From: an uncultured Eubacteriales bacterium
GTDB taxonomy: Bacteria; Bacillota; Clostridia; Christensenellales; CAG-138
Reading direction: 5' to 3'
Length of the DNA: 64,000 nt
NCBI GenBank assembly: GCA_900546845.1
Contig: UREK01000003.1
Coordinates: 32,129-96,128, forward strand
Made by a program: the position numbers and the translations under genes. Of the stretch, positions 50,248-58,193 are shown piece by piece. Under the pieces are notes generated by a model, which saw only the letters and a program-made list of their open reading frames with translations, searched no databases and was not told the DNA's origin. Position 1 is the stretch's first letter. Each line of letters starts with the position of its first letter.

Positions 50248-51272
50248 TGGAAGAGTATCTTCCGAAAGATGCGCGGCCGGAATTGGAAGCGGGGCCGGGA
50301 GAGCAGGCCCGCGTAATCCATGCGGTCGCCAACGAAAAGGGCGAGCGCTTGGACGTGTTTGCCGCACGCGCAAGCGGGGAAACCCGCGCGTTTGCGCAGC
50401 GCCTCATTGGGGAAGGGGATGTGACCGTAAACGGCGGGGCGTGCCGCGCGAACACGCGCCTCAGGGCCGGGGACGTGGTGGAGATCCGCATCGAAGCACC
50501 TGCGCAGACGGAGCTTGTGCCGGAGGATATTCCGCTTTCCATCGTGTATGAGGATTCGGATATAGCTGTGATCGATAAGCCGAAGGGCATGGTCGTACAC
50601 CCGGCGCCAGGCAACGAAACCGGTACACTTGTAAACGCGGTGCTGTACCATATCAAAGACCTCTCCGGGATCGGCGGCGAACTGCGTCCCGGTATTGTGC
50701 ATCGAATCGACAAGATGACCTCTGGCCTCATCGTGATCGCAAAAAACGATTTTGCGCACCGTGCGCTTGCGGAACAGATGAAAACACATGCGGCGGGGCG
50801 CATCTACCTTGCGATCGTGGACGGGAACATCCGGGAGGACTGCGGGACCGTGAGCGCTCCCATCGGAAGGCATCCCGTTGACCGAAAGCGCATGGCCGTC
50901 GTACCGGATGGGCGGGAGGCTGTGACGCATTGGCGCGTGCTGGAGCGTTACGGCGCGTATACGCTCATTGCCGCACGGCTTGAAACTGGGCGGACGCACC
51001 AGATCCGCGTGCATATGGCATACTGCAAACATCCCGTTTCGGGCGACGCGGTTTACGGCCCGGAAAAGAACCGCCTTGGCTTGGATGGACAGGCACTGCA
51101 CGCTGTGCGGCTTATGCTGAAGCATCCGCGCACAGGAGAAAATATGATGTTTGAAGCGCCTATACCACAGTATTTTGCCGCCGCGCTGCACAAAGCGGGG
51201 CATGGCGGGGAGCGGCCGCTTCCGGAAATCATAGAGGAAGGGATCGAGCGCCTTTTGCATGACGAACCCTGA
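50247..51272 (+). CDS. RluD-family 23S rRNA pseudouridine synthase
   Basis: This 341-residue protein has an N-terminal S4-like domain (ERLDVFAARASGETRAFAQRLIGEGDVTVNG) and a RluA/RluD catalytic domain with the active-site Asp in GIVHRIDKMTSGLIVIAK and the later RTHQIRVHM motif. Bacterial lspA-rluD pairs are common; in Bacillus the neighbour is RluD-like YlyB. It modifies uridines in 23S rRNA or tRNA; the exact sites are not predictable. Overlap TGATG with lspA indicates coupled translation. Confidence 0.93.
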   Translation: MEEYLPKDARPELEAGPGEQARVIHAVANEKGERLDVFAARASGETRAFAQRLIGEGDVTVNGGACRANTRLRAGDVVEIRIEAPAQTELVPEDIPLSIVYEDSDIAVIDKPKGMVVHPAPGNETGTLVNAVLYHIKDLSGIGGELRPGIVHRIDKMTSGLIVIAKNDFAHRALAEQMKTHAAGRIYLAIVDGNIREDCGTVSAPIGRHPVDRKRMAVVPDGREAVTHWRVLERYGAYTLIAARLETGRTHQIRVHMAYCKHPVSGDAVYGPEKNRLGLDGQALHAVRLMLKHPRTGENMMFEAPIPQYFAAALHKAGHGGERPLPEIIEEGIERLLHDEP

Positions 51273-51975
51273 CGCGAAAAAGAAAAAACGCGGGATATGG
51301 GCTGTGGGCGCGCTGTTCAGCCTTGCGCTGGCCGGCGTTTGCGTATTGCTGTTCCTGCTTTCGGATCCGGGTGCGGCCTTGCTTGCGTCGCTTGGCGCGA
51401 CAACGACCGTATACGAGCCTACGCCGCAGCCCACGGCTGCTGCCGCGGGAACGGCCGCGCCGGCAAGTTCTGCGCAGCCGCAGCAAACGCCGCTTTCTGC
51501 GGAAGCGTTCCTCGCACGCGGTGAACGCTTTGGCGCGGAAGCGAAGACAGCCCTACTCTCCGAAAATGACCGGGTTGTGTCCTATACGCTCTCAAGCAAG
51601 GCCGGGGACGAAGCGACGCTTACCCTTTCCCTGCAAAATGATGCGGCCACAGCGTTTACGCTTTCCATGCCGCGGCCGGATTTGCCTGCGCCGCTTGCCC
51701 CGGACGCGAGCTGGATATTGCAGCAGGAGCATGCCAAACGGCAGGCGGCTTACGAAGCGAGCGTTGCGTGGTTCTGCGACGCGTTTTGCGCATATGCGCT
51801 CGCGTTGGATTGCGAGGAAACGGTACCCTACGCGGAAATTCAGCTCCTGGCGGAGCCGGTCCGGGCCGTGCTTTCCGGCGGGGAAGCTGAGGCAGGCGAG
51901 GCGGGGAATTTCCAAATGGATGTATCCACCGATCCGGAAGGCGTTTGCACCGCAACGCTGCGCCGCGTTTCCTGA
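51259..51975 (+). CDS. Unrecognised membrane-anchored protein
   Basis: This 238-residue protein has a Lys-rich cytoplasmic start (DAKKKKRG), one membrane segment (WAVGALFSLALAGVCVLLFLL), a Pro/Ala/Thr-rich linker (residues 50-80) and an extracellular domain with no motif I know. Two Cys (WFCDAFCAY) lie near residue 170. It overlaps the rluD end by 14 bases and has only a weak ribosome-binding site, so translation is probably coupled to rluD. Codon use matches the neighbours, which supports a real gene. Confidence 0.7.
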   Translation: MTNPDAKKKKRGIWAVGALFSLALAGVCVLLFLLSDPGAALLASLGATTTVYEPTPQPTAAAAGTAAPASSAQPQQTPLSAEAFLARGERFGAEAKTALLSENDRVVSYTLSSKAGDEATLTLSLQNDAATAFTLSMPRPDLPAPLAPDASWILQQEHAKRQAAYEASVAWFCDAFCAYALALDCEETVPYAEIQLLAEPVRAVLSGGEAEAGEAGNFQMDVSTDPEGVCTATLRRVS

Positions 51976-52006
51976 TGTGTTTTTCCAAGAATATCTGGAA
52001 AGAGTA

Positions 52007-52035
52007 TTGAAAGCACCCACAATCTGTTGTATAAT
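52007..52035 (+). promoter_or_regulatory. Promoter of zapA
   Basis: TTGAAA (52007-52012), a 17-base spacer and a perfect TATAAT (52030-52035) lie 22 bases before the zapA ATG. Confidence 0.8.
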
Positions 52036-52057
52036 CTCGGTAAGGTGGTGCATATAT

Positions 52058-52381
52058 ATGGAAAAAACGCGGACGAGCGTCGTGCTTGCCGGGCAGGAAT
52101 TTCGGCTGACCGGCACGGAGAGCGAAGAATATATTAAGCAGCTTTCCGATTATGTAAACGGCAAGATCAATGAAATTCAAAGAACCTATCCCAATCTGAG
52201 CACAGCAAACTGTGTTCTGCTTGCTTCCCTCAACATGGCGGATGAGCTGCATAAGCTCCGTGCGGATTACGACGCGCTCGACCAAAGGATCGCCCAACTG
52301 CGGGATATGCCGCGTACTGCGGTGCCGGCTTCCCCTGTGAAGCGCCCCTTTGAGAGCAGGCAGCCCGTAGGCGCCAAATAA
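52058..52381 (+). CDS. zapA: Cell division protein ZapA
   Basis: This 107-residue protein bundles FtsZ filaments. The N-terminal beta strand region (TSVVLAGQEFRLTGTESEEYIKQLSDYVNGKINEIQ) and the following coiled coil (ADELHKLRADYDALDQRIAQL) are the ZapA pattern; the tail is Pro-rich. ATG 52058 follows AAGGTGG and a near-perfect promoter. The open frame extends far upstream in the same phase, but that region is another gene read in a different frame. It is monocistronic, closed by a terminator. Confidence 0.9.
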   Translation: MEKTRTSVVLAGQEFRLTGTESEEYIKQLSDYVNGKINEIQRTYPNLSTANCVLLASLNMADELHKLRADYDALDQRIAQLRDMPRTAVPASPVKRPFESRQPVGAK

Positions 52382-52396
52382 CAAAAAGAAGGAAAC

Positions 52397-52433
52397 AAAG
52401 CGGCTTGGGACGATTCGTCCAAGCCGCTTTTTT
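52397..52433 (+). terminator. Intrinsic terminator of zapA
   Basis: AAAGCGGCTTGG (52397-52408), continued by ACG after a bulged G, pairs with CGTCCAAGCCGCTTT (from 52416), closed by an ATT loop and followed by a run of T. It is one of the strongest terminators in the window. Confidence 0.93.
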
Positions 52434-52442
52434 GAGATGAGA

Positions 52443-54554
52443 ATGGAGAAAAACAAGAAGTACCCTATGCAGATGGCGCTGCTTTCCCCGGCGGGGAGCC
52501 GGGAGAGCCTGATCGCTGCTGTGCAAAACGGCGCAGATGCCGTTTACCTGGGCGGTAGTGCATTCAACGCGCGGCGCTTCGCAGGCAATTTCGATGACGA
52601 GGCGCTTCTTTGGGCGCTCGACTACTGCCATGCGCGCGGCGTTGCCGTGAACGTTACGTTCAATACGCTCCTGTTCGACAAGGAATTGCCCGCCGCGCTT
52701 TCCTATGGACGCTTTCTGTATGAAGCGGGCGTGGACGCGGCCATCGTGCAGGATCTTGGGCTTGTGCGTATGCTGCAGGCAAACCTGCCCGGGCTTGTGC
52801 TGCATGGGAGCACGCAGATGGGCATCTGCGATTTGGAAGGTGCGCGCGTCGCGCGCGAACTGGGGCTTTCCCGCGTCGTGTTGGCGCGCGAACTGCCGCT
52901 CGAGGCGGTGCGTGAAATCTGCGCGGGCGCGGGAATAGAGGTGGAAACCTTTGCGCATGGTGCGATGTGCATGAGCACTTCCGGCGCATGCCTGTTTTCC
53001 TCTATGGCGGGCGAGCGCAGCGGCAACCGGGGGACGTGCGCACAGCCCTGCCGCAAGCGCATGGCGCTTGGTAAGCGGCCGGGCCCGGAAGACTATGCGC
53101 TGAGCCTTTCCGACCTTTGCATGCTCGCGCATGTGCGTGAGCTTGCGGAAGCGGGCGTTTGCTGCATCAAGCTGGAGGGCAGGATGAAACGGCCGGAATA
53201 TGTTGCCGCAGCGACGCGCGCTTACCGTGCGGCGCTGGATGGCGCGGACGAAGCCGAGCTTGCGCGCCTGCAAGCGGAGCTCTTCGCCGTGTTCAACCGC
53301 GGCGGGGCGCGGACGGGGTTTTATTATGGCGACGGCGGCAAAACGGATTGCGTCGCAAAGGCGGAACCGGAGGAGGAGCTCCTGCGGGCGCTCCGCGAAA
53401 CCTATGAAAATGATACGCGCAAGCGCCCGGTTGGGATGGCGGCGGTGTTCGTCCCCGGCGCTCCTGCGCGGCTGGCGCTCACCGCAGCCGGAATTACCGT
53501 GGAAGCAGAAGGGGAGCTTGTCCAGCGGGCCGAGAAGCCGCAGGATCCTGCACGGTATGCGACACAGCTGCAAAAGCTTGGCGCAACGCCGTTTTCCGCG
53601 GAGCAGGTTTCGCTCGATATGCCGGAGGATGCGTTTCTGCCTATGGGGCAGGTGAACGCGCTGCGGCGCGCTGCCTGCGACACGCTGCTTGCACGCCTTT
53701 GCGTGCGCCGGAAAGCGCCGGGAGTGTTGCGCATGCCGGAGCTTGTGCGTTATAGCGTTAGTGTGGGGGAAATCCTTGCACGGGTGCGCACGGCAGAGCA
53801 GGCGGAAGCAGCCTTTTCGGCGGGGGCGGACGCGGTGCTGCTCTCTTTGGTGGAGTATGGCGACGCGCCGGTTCCCCGCGCGCTCCAGCGGTACCGGAAC
53901 GGTGCGAAGCTGCTGCTATCACTGCCTGCCTCTATCCTGAGCCGGGCGGAACATGCGCGCGTCGCAGCGCTTGTGGAAAGCGGCCTTTTCGACGGCGCAG
54001 AGGCAAACAACCTGGGGCAGCTGCCGCTGATCAAAAGCCTCCCCGTCCGCATTGCGGGCAGCGGTCTCAATGCACTTAACGCCCAATGCGTTGCACAACT
54101 GATTTCGCTTGGGTTTGAGCGCGTCGTGCTCTCGCAGGAACTGACAAAGCCGCAAATGCGTGATATACTTGTAAAAACCGGCGGCGCGATCACGATTTAC
54201 GGCCGTGCGGAGATGATGCAGCTGCGTCACTGTCCTGTGCGGGAGCGGCTGGGCTGCCAAAACTGCGCGGGCAACGCGGGCACGCTTGTAGATGAGGCGG
54301 GGCGCGCTTTCCCGCTTTCCAACGTGCGCCAGGTGGGCGGTTGCCTAGTACGCGTGCTCAACTGCAACGCGACGGATATTACGGATCTTTACCGCACTTT
54401 GCCGCCTGTGGACGCGGCGCTGTTGGCCTTCTATGAAGAGACGCCCGCCGAAGTGGCGCAGCGTGTGGAGAACGCGTGCCGCGCGAGGGCGGGAGAGGCG
54501 GTGGAACCGGCGGTGGGCGCGACGCGCGGCCACTGGTCCCGCGCCGTGGATTAA
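52443..54554 (+). CDS. U32 family peptidase
   Basis: This protein of about 703 residues is a long member of the peptidase U32 family. The N-terminal part begins LLSPAGSRESLIAAVQNGADAVYLGG and holds HGSTQMGICDLEGA, the family block AHGAMCMSTSGACLFSSMAGERSGNRGTCAQPCRK, and KLEGRMKRPEYVAA. The rest matches the long form with a C-terminal DUF3656-like and a second barrel-like part (CQNCAGNAGTLVDEAGRAFPL). Conserved Cys residues in these proteins suggest an iron-sulfur cluster and tRNA or quinone hydroxylation roles for some relatives. The start is uncertain (ATG at 52437, 52443 or 52467); none has a strong ribosome-binding site. Confidence 0.88.
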   Translation: MEKNKKYPMQMALLSPAGSRESLIAAVQNGADAVYLGGSAFNARRFAGNFDDEALLWALDYCHARGVAVNVTFNTLLFDKELPAALSYGRFLYEAGVDAAIVQDLGLVRMLQANLPGLVLHGSTQMGICDLEGARVARELGLSRVVLARELPLEAVREICAGAGIEVETFAHGAMCMSTSGACLFSSMAGERSGNRGTCAQPCRKRMALGKRPGPEDYALSLSDLCMLAHVRELAEAGVCCIKLEGRMKRPEYVAAATRAYRAALDGADEAELARLQAELFAVFNRGGARTGFYYGDGGKTDCVAKAEPEEELLRALRETYENDTRKRPVGMAAVFVPGAPARLALTAAGITVEAEGELVQRAEKPQDPARYATQLQKLGATPFSAEQVSLDMPEDAFLPMGQVNALRRAACDTLLARLCVRRKAPGVLRMPELVRYSVSVGEILARVRTAEQAEAAFSAGADAVLLSLVEYGDAPVPRALQRYRNGAKLLLSLPASILSRAEHARVAALVESGLFDGAEANNLGQLPLIKSLPVRIAGSGLNALNAQCVAQLISLGFERVVLSQELTKPQMRDILVKTGGAITIYGRAEMMQLRHCPVRERLGCQNCAGNAGTLVDEAGRAFPLSNVRQVGGCLVRVLNCNATDITDLYRTLPPVDAALLAFYEETPAEVAQRVENACRARAGEAVEPAVGATRGHWSRAVD

Positions 54555-54584
54555 TGGACTAGATTCATTCAGGAGAAGAAAACC

Positions 54585-56936
54585 ATGCAAGAACGGGTTT
54601 TAAGGACGCTGGAATACGATAAGATCCTCAACGAACTGAAGCTGCGCGCATCCTGTTGCATCGGCAGGGAGCTTGCGGAGACGCTTGCCCCTTCCAACGA
54701 TTTTGAAGAAGTGCGGCGCCAGCTCGCGCTCACGGGCGAGGCGGAAACGCTCGTCTACCGTACCGGGCAGTCCCCAGTGGATGATTTCCCGGATATGCGG
54801 CAATGCTTAAAGCGCATTCATGCCGCGCTCTATCTTTCTCCTGGCGAGCTTCTCGGCATCGCAAAATGCCTGCGCGCCGCGCGCGTCGCGCGGGAGCTAC
54901 TCACCAAGGAAAATGAGGGGAGCCTCCTTTACAACATGGCGAGCTTTCTCACCACGCACCGCAGCGTGGAGGAGGAAATCGGCCGCTGCATTGTCAGCGA
55001 AGATGAGATTTTCGACGGTGCGTCGCCTGCGCTTTCGCGCATCCGCCGGGCCATGCGCGCGGCAAACGAGCGCGTCCGGGAGCGCCTTAACGCGATGATC
55101 CGCTCCGCAACATACCAGAAGTATTTGCAGGAGCCGCTCATTACCATCCGCAACGGCCGTTTTGTGATCCCCGTAAAGCAGGAATACCGCCAGCAGGTGC
55201 CGGGCCTTGTGCATGACCAGAGCGGCAGCGGCGCGACGCTTTTTATCGAGCCTACCGCCGTGGTGGAACTGGGCAACGAATATAAGAAGCTCCTCTCCGA
55301 AGAGTCGGAAGAAGTCGAGCGTATTCTCGCGGAGCTCACGGCCATGGTAGAGCCGTATGCGGATGAGATCTATGAGGATCTCTCCGTCCTGGGCGAGATC
55401 GATCTCGTGTTCGCAAAGGCGCGCCTTTCGCGCGAGATGGGCTGCACTTGCCCGAAGCTGAACCAGACGGGATATATCCGCATCGTGCGTGGGCGGCATC
55501 CGCTGATCCCGCGGGATCAGGTTGTCCCGGTGGACATTTGGCTGGGGAAGGAATACCGCTCGCTCATCATTACCGGCCCCAACACCGGAGGCAAGACGGT
55601 GACGCTCAAGCTCGTGGGACTCTTTACACTCATGGCGCAAAGCGGCATGTTCATCCCGGCAGCAGAGGGCAGCGAATGCGCGGTATTCGACGCGGTCTAT
55701 GCGGACATTGGGGACGAGCAATCCATCGAGCAGTCGCTTTCCACATTTTCCTCGCATATGAAAAACATTGTCGAGATCCTGAAGGCCGCGGATGAACGTT
55801 CCCTCGTGCTGCTGGACGAGCTTGGCGCGGGCACGGATCCCAACGAGGGCGCCGCGCTTGCGATGAGCATCCTGACGGATCTGCACGCCCGCGGTACGGT
55901 CTGCGTTTCCACGACCCATTACAGCGAAATCAAGGCATTTGCGCTGACGCGTGAGGGCATGGAAAACGCCTCCATGGAGTTTGACGTGGATAAGCTTTCC
56001 CCAACCTACCGCCTGTTTATCGGCATCCCAGGGAAATCGAACGCATTTGAAATTTCCGAGCGCCTCGGCATCCCGGAACGCATTATTGAAAGCGCAAAGG
56101 AGTTCCTGAAGGGCGAGGATGTGAAGTTTGAGGATATTATCTCGAGCGCGCAGTCCCAGCACCGCATCGCAGAGGAGGAACGCGCACTTGCGCAGGAGGC
56201 GCGCGCGGAGCTCGAGCGCCTGCGCGCGGAAGCGGAGCAGGAGCGCAAAAAACTTGCGGACGAACGCGCAAAGCAGCAGGCCAAGGCGCGCGAAGAGGCG
56301 CGCAAGGTCGTTGCAGACACAAAGCGCGAGATGGAGAAGCTGATCGTGCAGGTTCGTGCGCTCAAGGGGATCGACCGCAGCGCCGCAGACCGCGTGATCC
56401 AGCAGGCGCGCGACAAGATGCGCGCGGAGGAAAACGAGCTTGCAGAACCGCTTGCGCTCAAAAAGGACGATGCGGGCGCGCCGCCCAAGGCTGTGAAGCC
56501 CGGCGACAGCGTGAAGATCGTCTCGCTCGATCAGCGGGCGACCGTGCTTTCTCCGGCAGACGCGCGGGGAGACGTGCAGGTGCAGGCGGGTATCCTGAAA
56601 CTTTCGGTAAAGCTTTCTGACCTCCGTTTTGTGCAGGAGGAGCGGCCCGAGCAGGGAAAATCCAAGTTCGCGGCGGCGATGGACCGCCGCGTCGGGCTGG
56701 AGCTGGACATCCGCGGAATGCTTGTGGATGAGGCGCTTGCCGTGGTGGACCGTTATTTGGACGATGCGTTTTTGAGCGGCCTTTCCGAAGTGAACATCAT
56801 CCATGGCAAAGGCACTGGGGCGCTGCGCACGGGCGTGCAGAACTTCCTTAAGCGCCACCCGCGCGTGAAGGGCTTCCGCATCGGCAACTATGGTGAAGGC
56901 GACGCGGGCGTAACGGTCGTTACGCTGAAAAAGTAA
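54585..56936 (+). CDS. mutS2: Endonuclease MutS2
   Basis: This 783-residue protein is MutS2, which acts on branched DNA and collided ribosomes rather than mismatches. It has the MutS core and clamp (about 1-300) and an ATPase with Walker A GPNTGGKT and Walker B LVLLDELGAGTDP. A long charged coiled coil follows (about 515-625, rich in Glu, Arg, Ala), then a KOW-like segment and the C-terminal Smr nuclease domain with ELDIRGMLVDEAL and IHGKGTGALR. ATTCATTCAGGAG precedes the ATG; the same 13 bases precede the response-regulator gene downstream. zapA and mutS2 also lie close in Bacillus. Confidence 0.95.
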   Translation: MQERVLRTLEYDKILNELKLRASCCIGRELAETLAPSNDFEEVRRQLALTGEAETLVYRTGQSPVDDFPDMRQCLKRIHAALYLSPGELLGIAKCLRAARVARELLTKENEGSLLYNMASFLTTHRSVEEEIGRCIVSEDEIFDGASPALSRIRRAMRAANERVRERLNAMIRSATYQKYLQEPLITIRNGRFVIPVKQEYRQQVPGLVHDQSGSGATLFIEPTAVVELGNEYKKLLSEESEEVERILAELTAMVEPYADEIYEDLSVLGEIDLVFAKARLSREMGCTCPKLNQTGYIRIVRGRHPLIPRDQVVPVDIWLGKEYRSLIITGPNTGGKTVTLKLVGLFTLMAQSGMFIPAAEGSECAVFDAVYADIGDEQSIEQSLSTFSSHMKNIVEILKAADERSLVLLDELGAGTDPNEGAALAMSILTDLHARGTVCVSTTHYSEIKAFALTREGMENASMEFDVDKLSPTYRLFIGIPGKSNAFEISERLGIPERIIESAKEFLKGEDVKFEDIISSAQSQHRIAEEERALAQEARAELERLRAEAEQERKKLADERAKQQAKAREEARKVVADTKREMEKLIVQVRALKGIDRSAADRVIQQARDKMRAEENELAEPLALKKDDAGAPPKAVKPGDSVKIVSLDQRATVLSPADARGDVQVQAGILKLSVKLSDLRFVQEERPEQGKSKFAAAMDRRVGLELDIRGMLVDEALAVVDRYLDDAFLSGLSEVNIIHGKGTGALRTGVQNFLKRHPRVKGFRIGNYGEGDAGVTVVTLKK

Positions 56937-56960
56937 GGATATTCAGCTTTTTTGCCGAAA

Positions 56961-56992
56961 TTCATACCTGGTTCATATTTTGATGATAGAAT
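56961..56992 (+). promoter_or_regulatory. Direct repeats and -10 upstream of the DUF523-regulator-kinase-HtrA operon
   Basis: TTCATA-n5-TTCATA (56961-56966 and 56972-56977) is a pair of direct repeats 11 bases apart, as OmpR/PhoB-type response regulators prefer. A TAGAAT -10 (56987-56992) lies 9 bases further with no good -35, which is the layout of an activator-dependent promoter. The operon it drives encodes an OmpR-type regulator. Confidence 0.5.
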
Positions 56993-57006
56993 AGAAAGGA
57001 AACGAT

Positions 57007-57447
57007 ATGATCGCGGTGTCCGCATGCTTGGCTGGGGTGCCTTGCCGTTACGATGGCGCGGCAAACCGCTCGGATCTGGTATGCAGCCTCGTTGCATCCG
57101 GGAAGGCGGTCTGCATCTGCCCGGAGTGCATGGGAGGGCTTCCTACGCCGCGCGAGCCAGCGGAAATCGTAGGCGGGAGCGCGGAGGACGTGCTGCAAGG
57201 CCGTGCCCGCGTGCTGACAAAATCCGGCAGAGATGTAACGGAAGCCTTTGTGCAGGGCGCGTATGCGGCGCTGGCGTTTTGCCGGGCACATGGCGCAACG
57301 GAGGCGGTTTTGAAGGCGAAAAGCCCTTCCTGCGGCAGCGGAAGGGTCTATGACGGCACGTTTTCCGGCCGGCTGACAACGGGGGACGGCATAACGGCAG
57401 CGTTGCTGCGCAAACACGGCATCCCCGTCCGCACGGAACGCGATTGA
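57007..57447 (+). CDS. DUF523 family protein (TudS-like)
   Basis: This 146-residue protein belongs to DUF523. The marks are the N-terminal VSACLAGVPCRYDG, the CPECMGGLPTPREPAEI block and the KAKSPSCGSGRVYDG motif, which bring together Cys residues. A member of this family, TudS, uses such Cys to hold a [4Fe-4S] cluster that removes sulfur from thiouracil; the same role is possible but not shown here. GAAAGGAAACG precedes the ATG. It is the first gene after the candidate regulated promoter. Confidence 0.88.
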   Translation: MIAVSACLAGVPCRYDGAANRSDLVCSLVASGKAVCICPECMGGLPTPREPAEIVGGSAEDVLQGRARVLTKSGRDVTEAFVQGAYAALAFCRAHGATEAVLKAKSPSCGSGRVYDGTFSGRLTTGDGITAALLRKHGIPVRTERD

Positions 57448-57492
57448 CTGCCTGCGCAAGCAAACGGCGCAATTCATTCAGGAGGTTGAACC

Positions 57493-58179
57493 GTGGAAAA
57501 CAACACCATCCTTGTGATCGACGATGACAAGAACATCCTCGCAATCATCGAGATGTATTTAAAAAAAGAGGCATACAGCGTCAAAACCTGCGAACGGGGC
57601 GACCTTGCCCTGCAGCTTTTCCGGGAGACGCAGCCTTCCCTTGTGGTGCTCGATGTGATGCTTCCCGGCATGGACGGTTGGGAAGTTCTCGCTAAGCTCC
57701 GTGCGGAAAGCACGGTGCCGGTCATCATGCTCACGGCCAAGGGCGACACGTTCGACCGTATCCAGGGGCTAGACCTTGGCGCGGACGATTACATCGTGAA
57801 GCCGTTTGACGCAAAGGAGCTCCTGGCGCGCATCAAAGCGGTGCTGCGCCGTTCCAGCCAGCCGGAGGAGGAAAGCGAACGGCAAGTGGCTTTTGAAGGG
57901 CTGACCGTCTCGCTCGATAACTATTCCGTGATGCTGGACGGCAGGCAGGTCGAAATGCCGCCCAAGGAGATCGAACTGCTGTATTTTCTGGCCTCGCGCG
58001 AAGGCAAGGTATTCACGCGCGAGCAGCTTCTCGAGCAGGTTTGGGGATTCGATTTCTTCGGCGATTCCCGCACGGTGGACGTCCATGTGAAGCGCATCCG
58101 CGAAAAGCTTGGCGAGCGCGACGCGTGGCAGATCAAGACTGTATGGGGCGTAGGCTATAAATTCGAAGCCGCAAAGTGA
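57493..58179 (+). CDS. OmpR/PhoB-family response regulator
   Basis: This 228-residue regulator has a receiver domain with acidic pocket DDD (10-12), phosphoacceptor Asp54 (VVLDVMLPG), Thr/Lys in MLTAKGD, and a winged-helix C-terminal domain (EVQLLYFLASREGKVFTREQLLEQVWGF-like region, ending VWGVGYKFE). The start is GTG 57493 after AGGAGGTTGAACC. It partners the kinase gene directly downstream. The kinase and HtrA protease together suggest a cell-envelope stress response of the WalR/CssR kind. Confidence 0.94.
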   Translation: MENNTILVIDDDKNILAIIEMYLKKEAYSVKTCERGDLALQLFRETQPSLVVLDVMLPGMDGWEVLAKLRAESTVPVIMLTAKGDTFDRIQGLDLGADDYIVKPFDAKELLARIKAVLRRSSQPEEESERQVAFEGLTVSLDNYSVMLDGRQVEMPPKEIELLYFLASREGKVFTREQLLEQVWGFDFFGDSRTVDVHVKRIREKLGERDAWQIKTVWGVGYKFEAAK

Positions 58180-58193
58180 GGGAAGGCCGGGCG

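Noticed and set aside
51323..52057. Long open frame leading into zapA
   Set aside because: It is a shadow of the membrane-anchored protein gene in another phase; zapA has its own promoter and ribosome-binding site at 52007-52058.
54563..57484. Identical ATTCATTCAGGAG before mutS2 and before the response regulator
   Set aside because: Thirteen bases that include a common ribosome-binding site; two copies are too little to call a repeat family.
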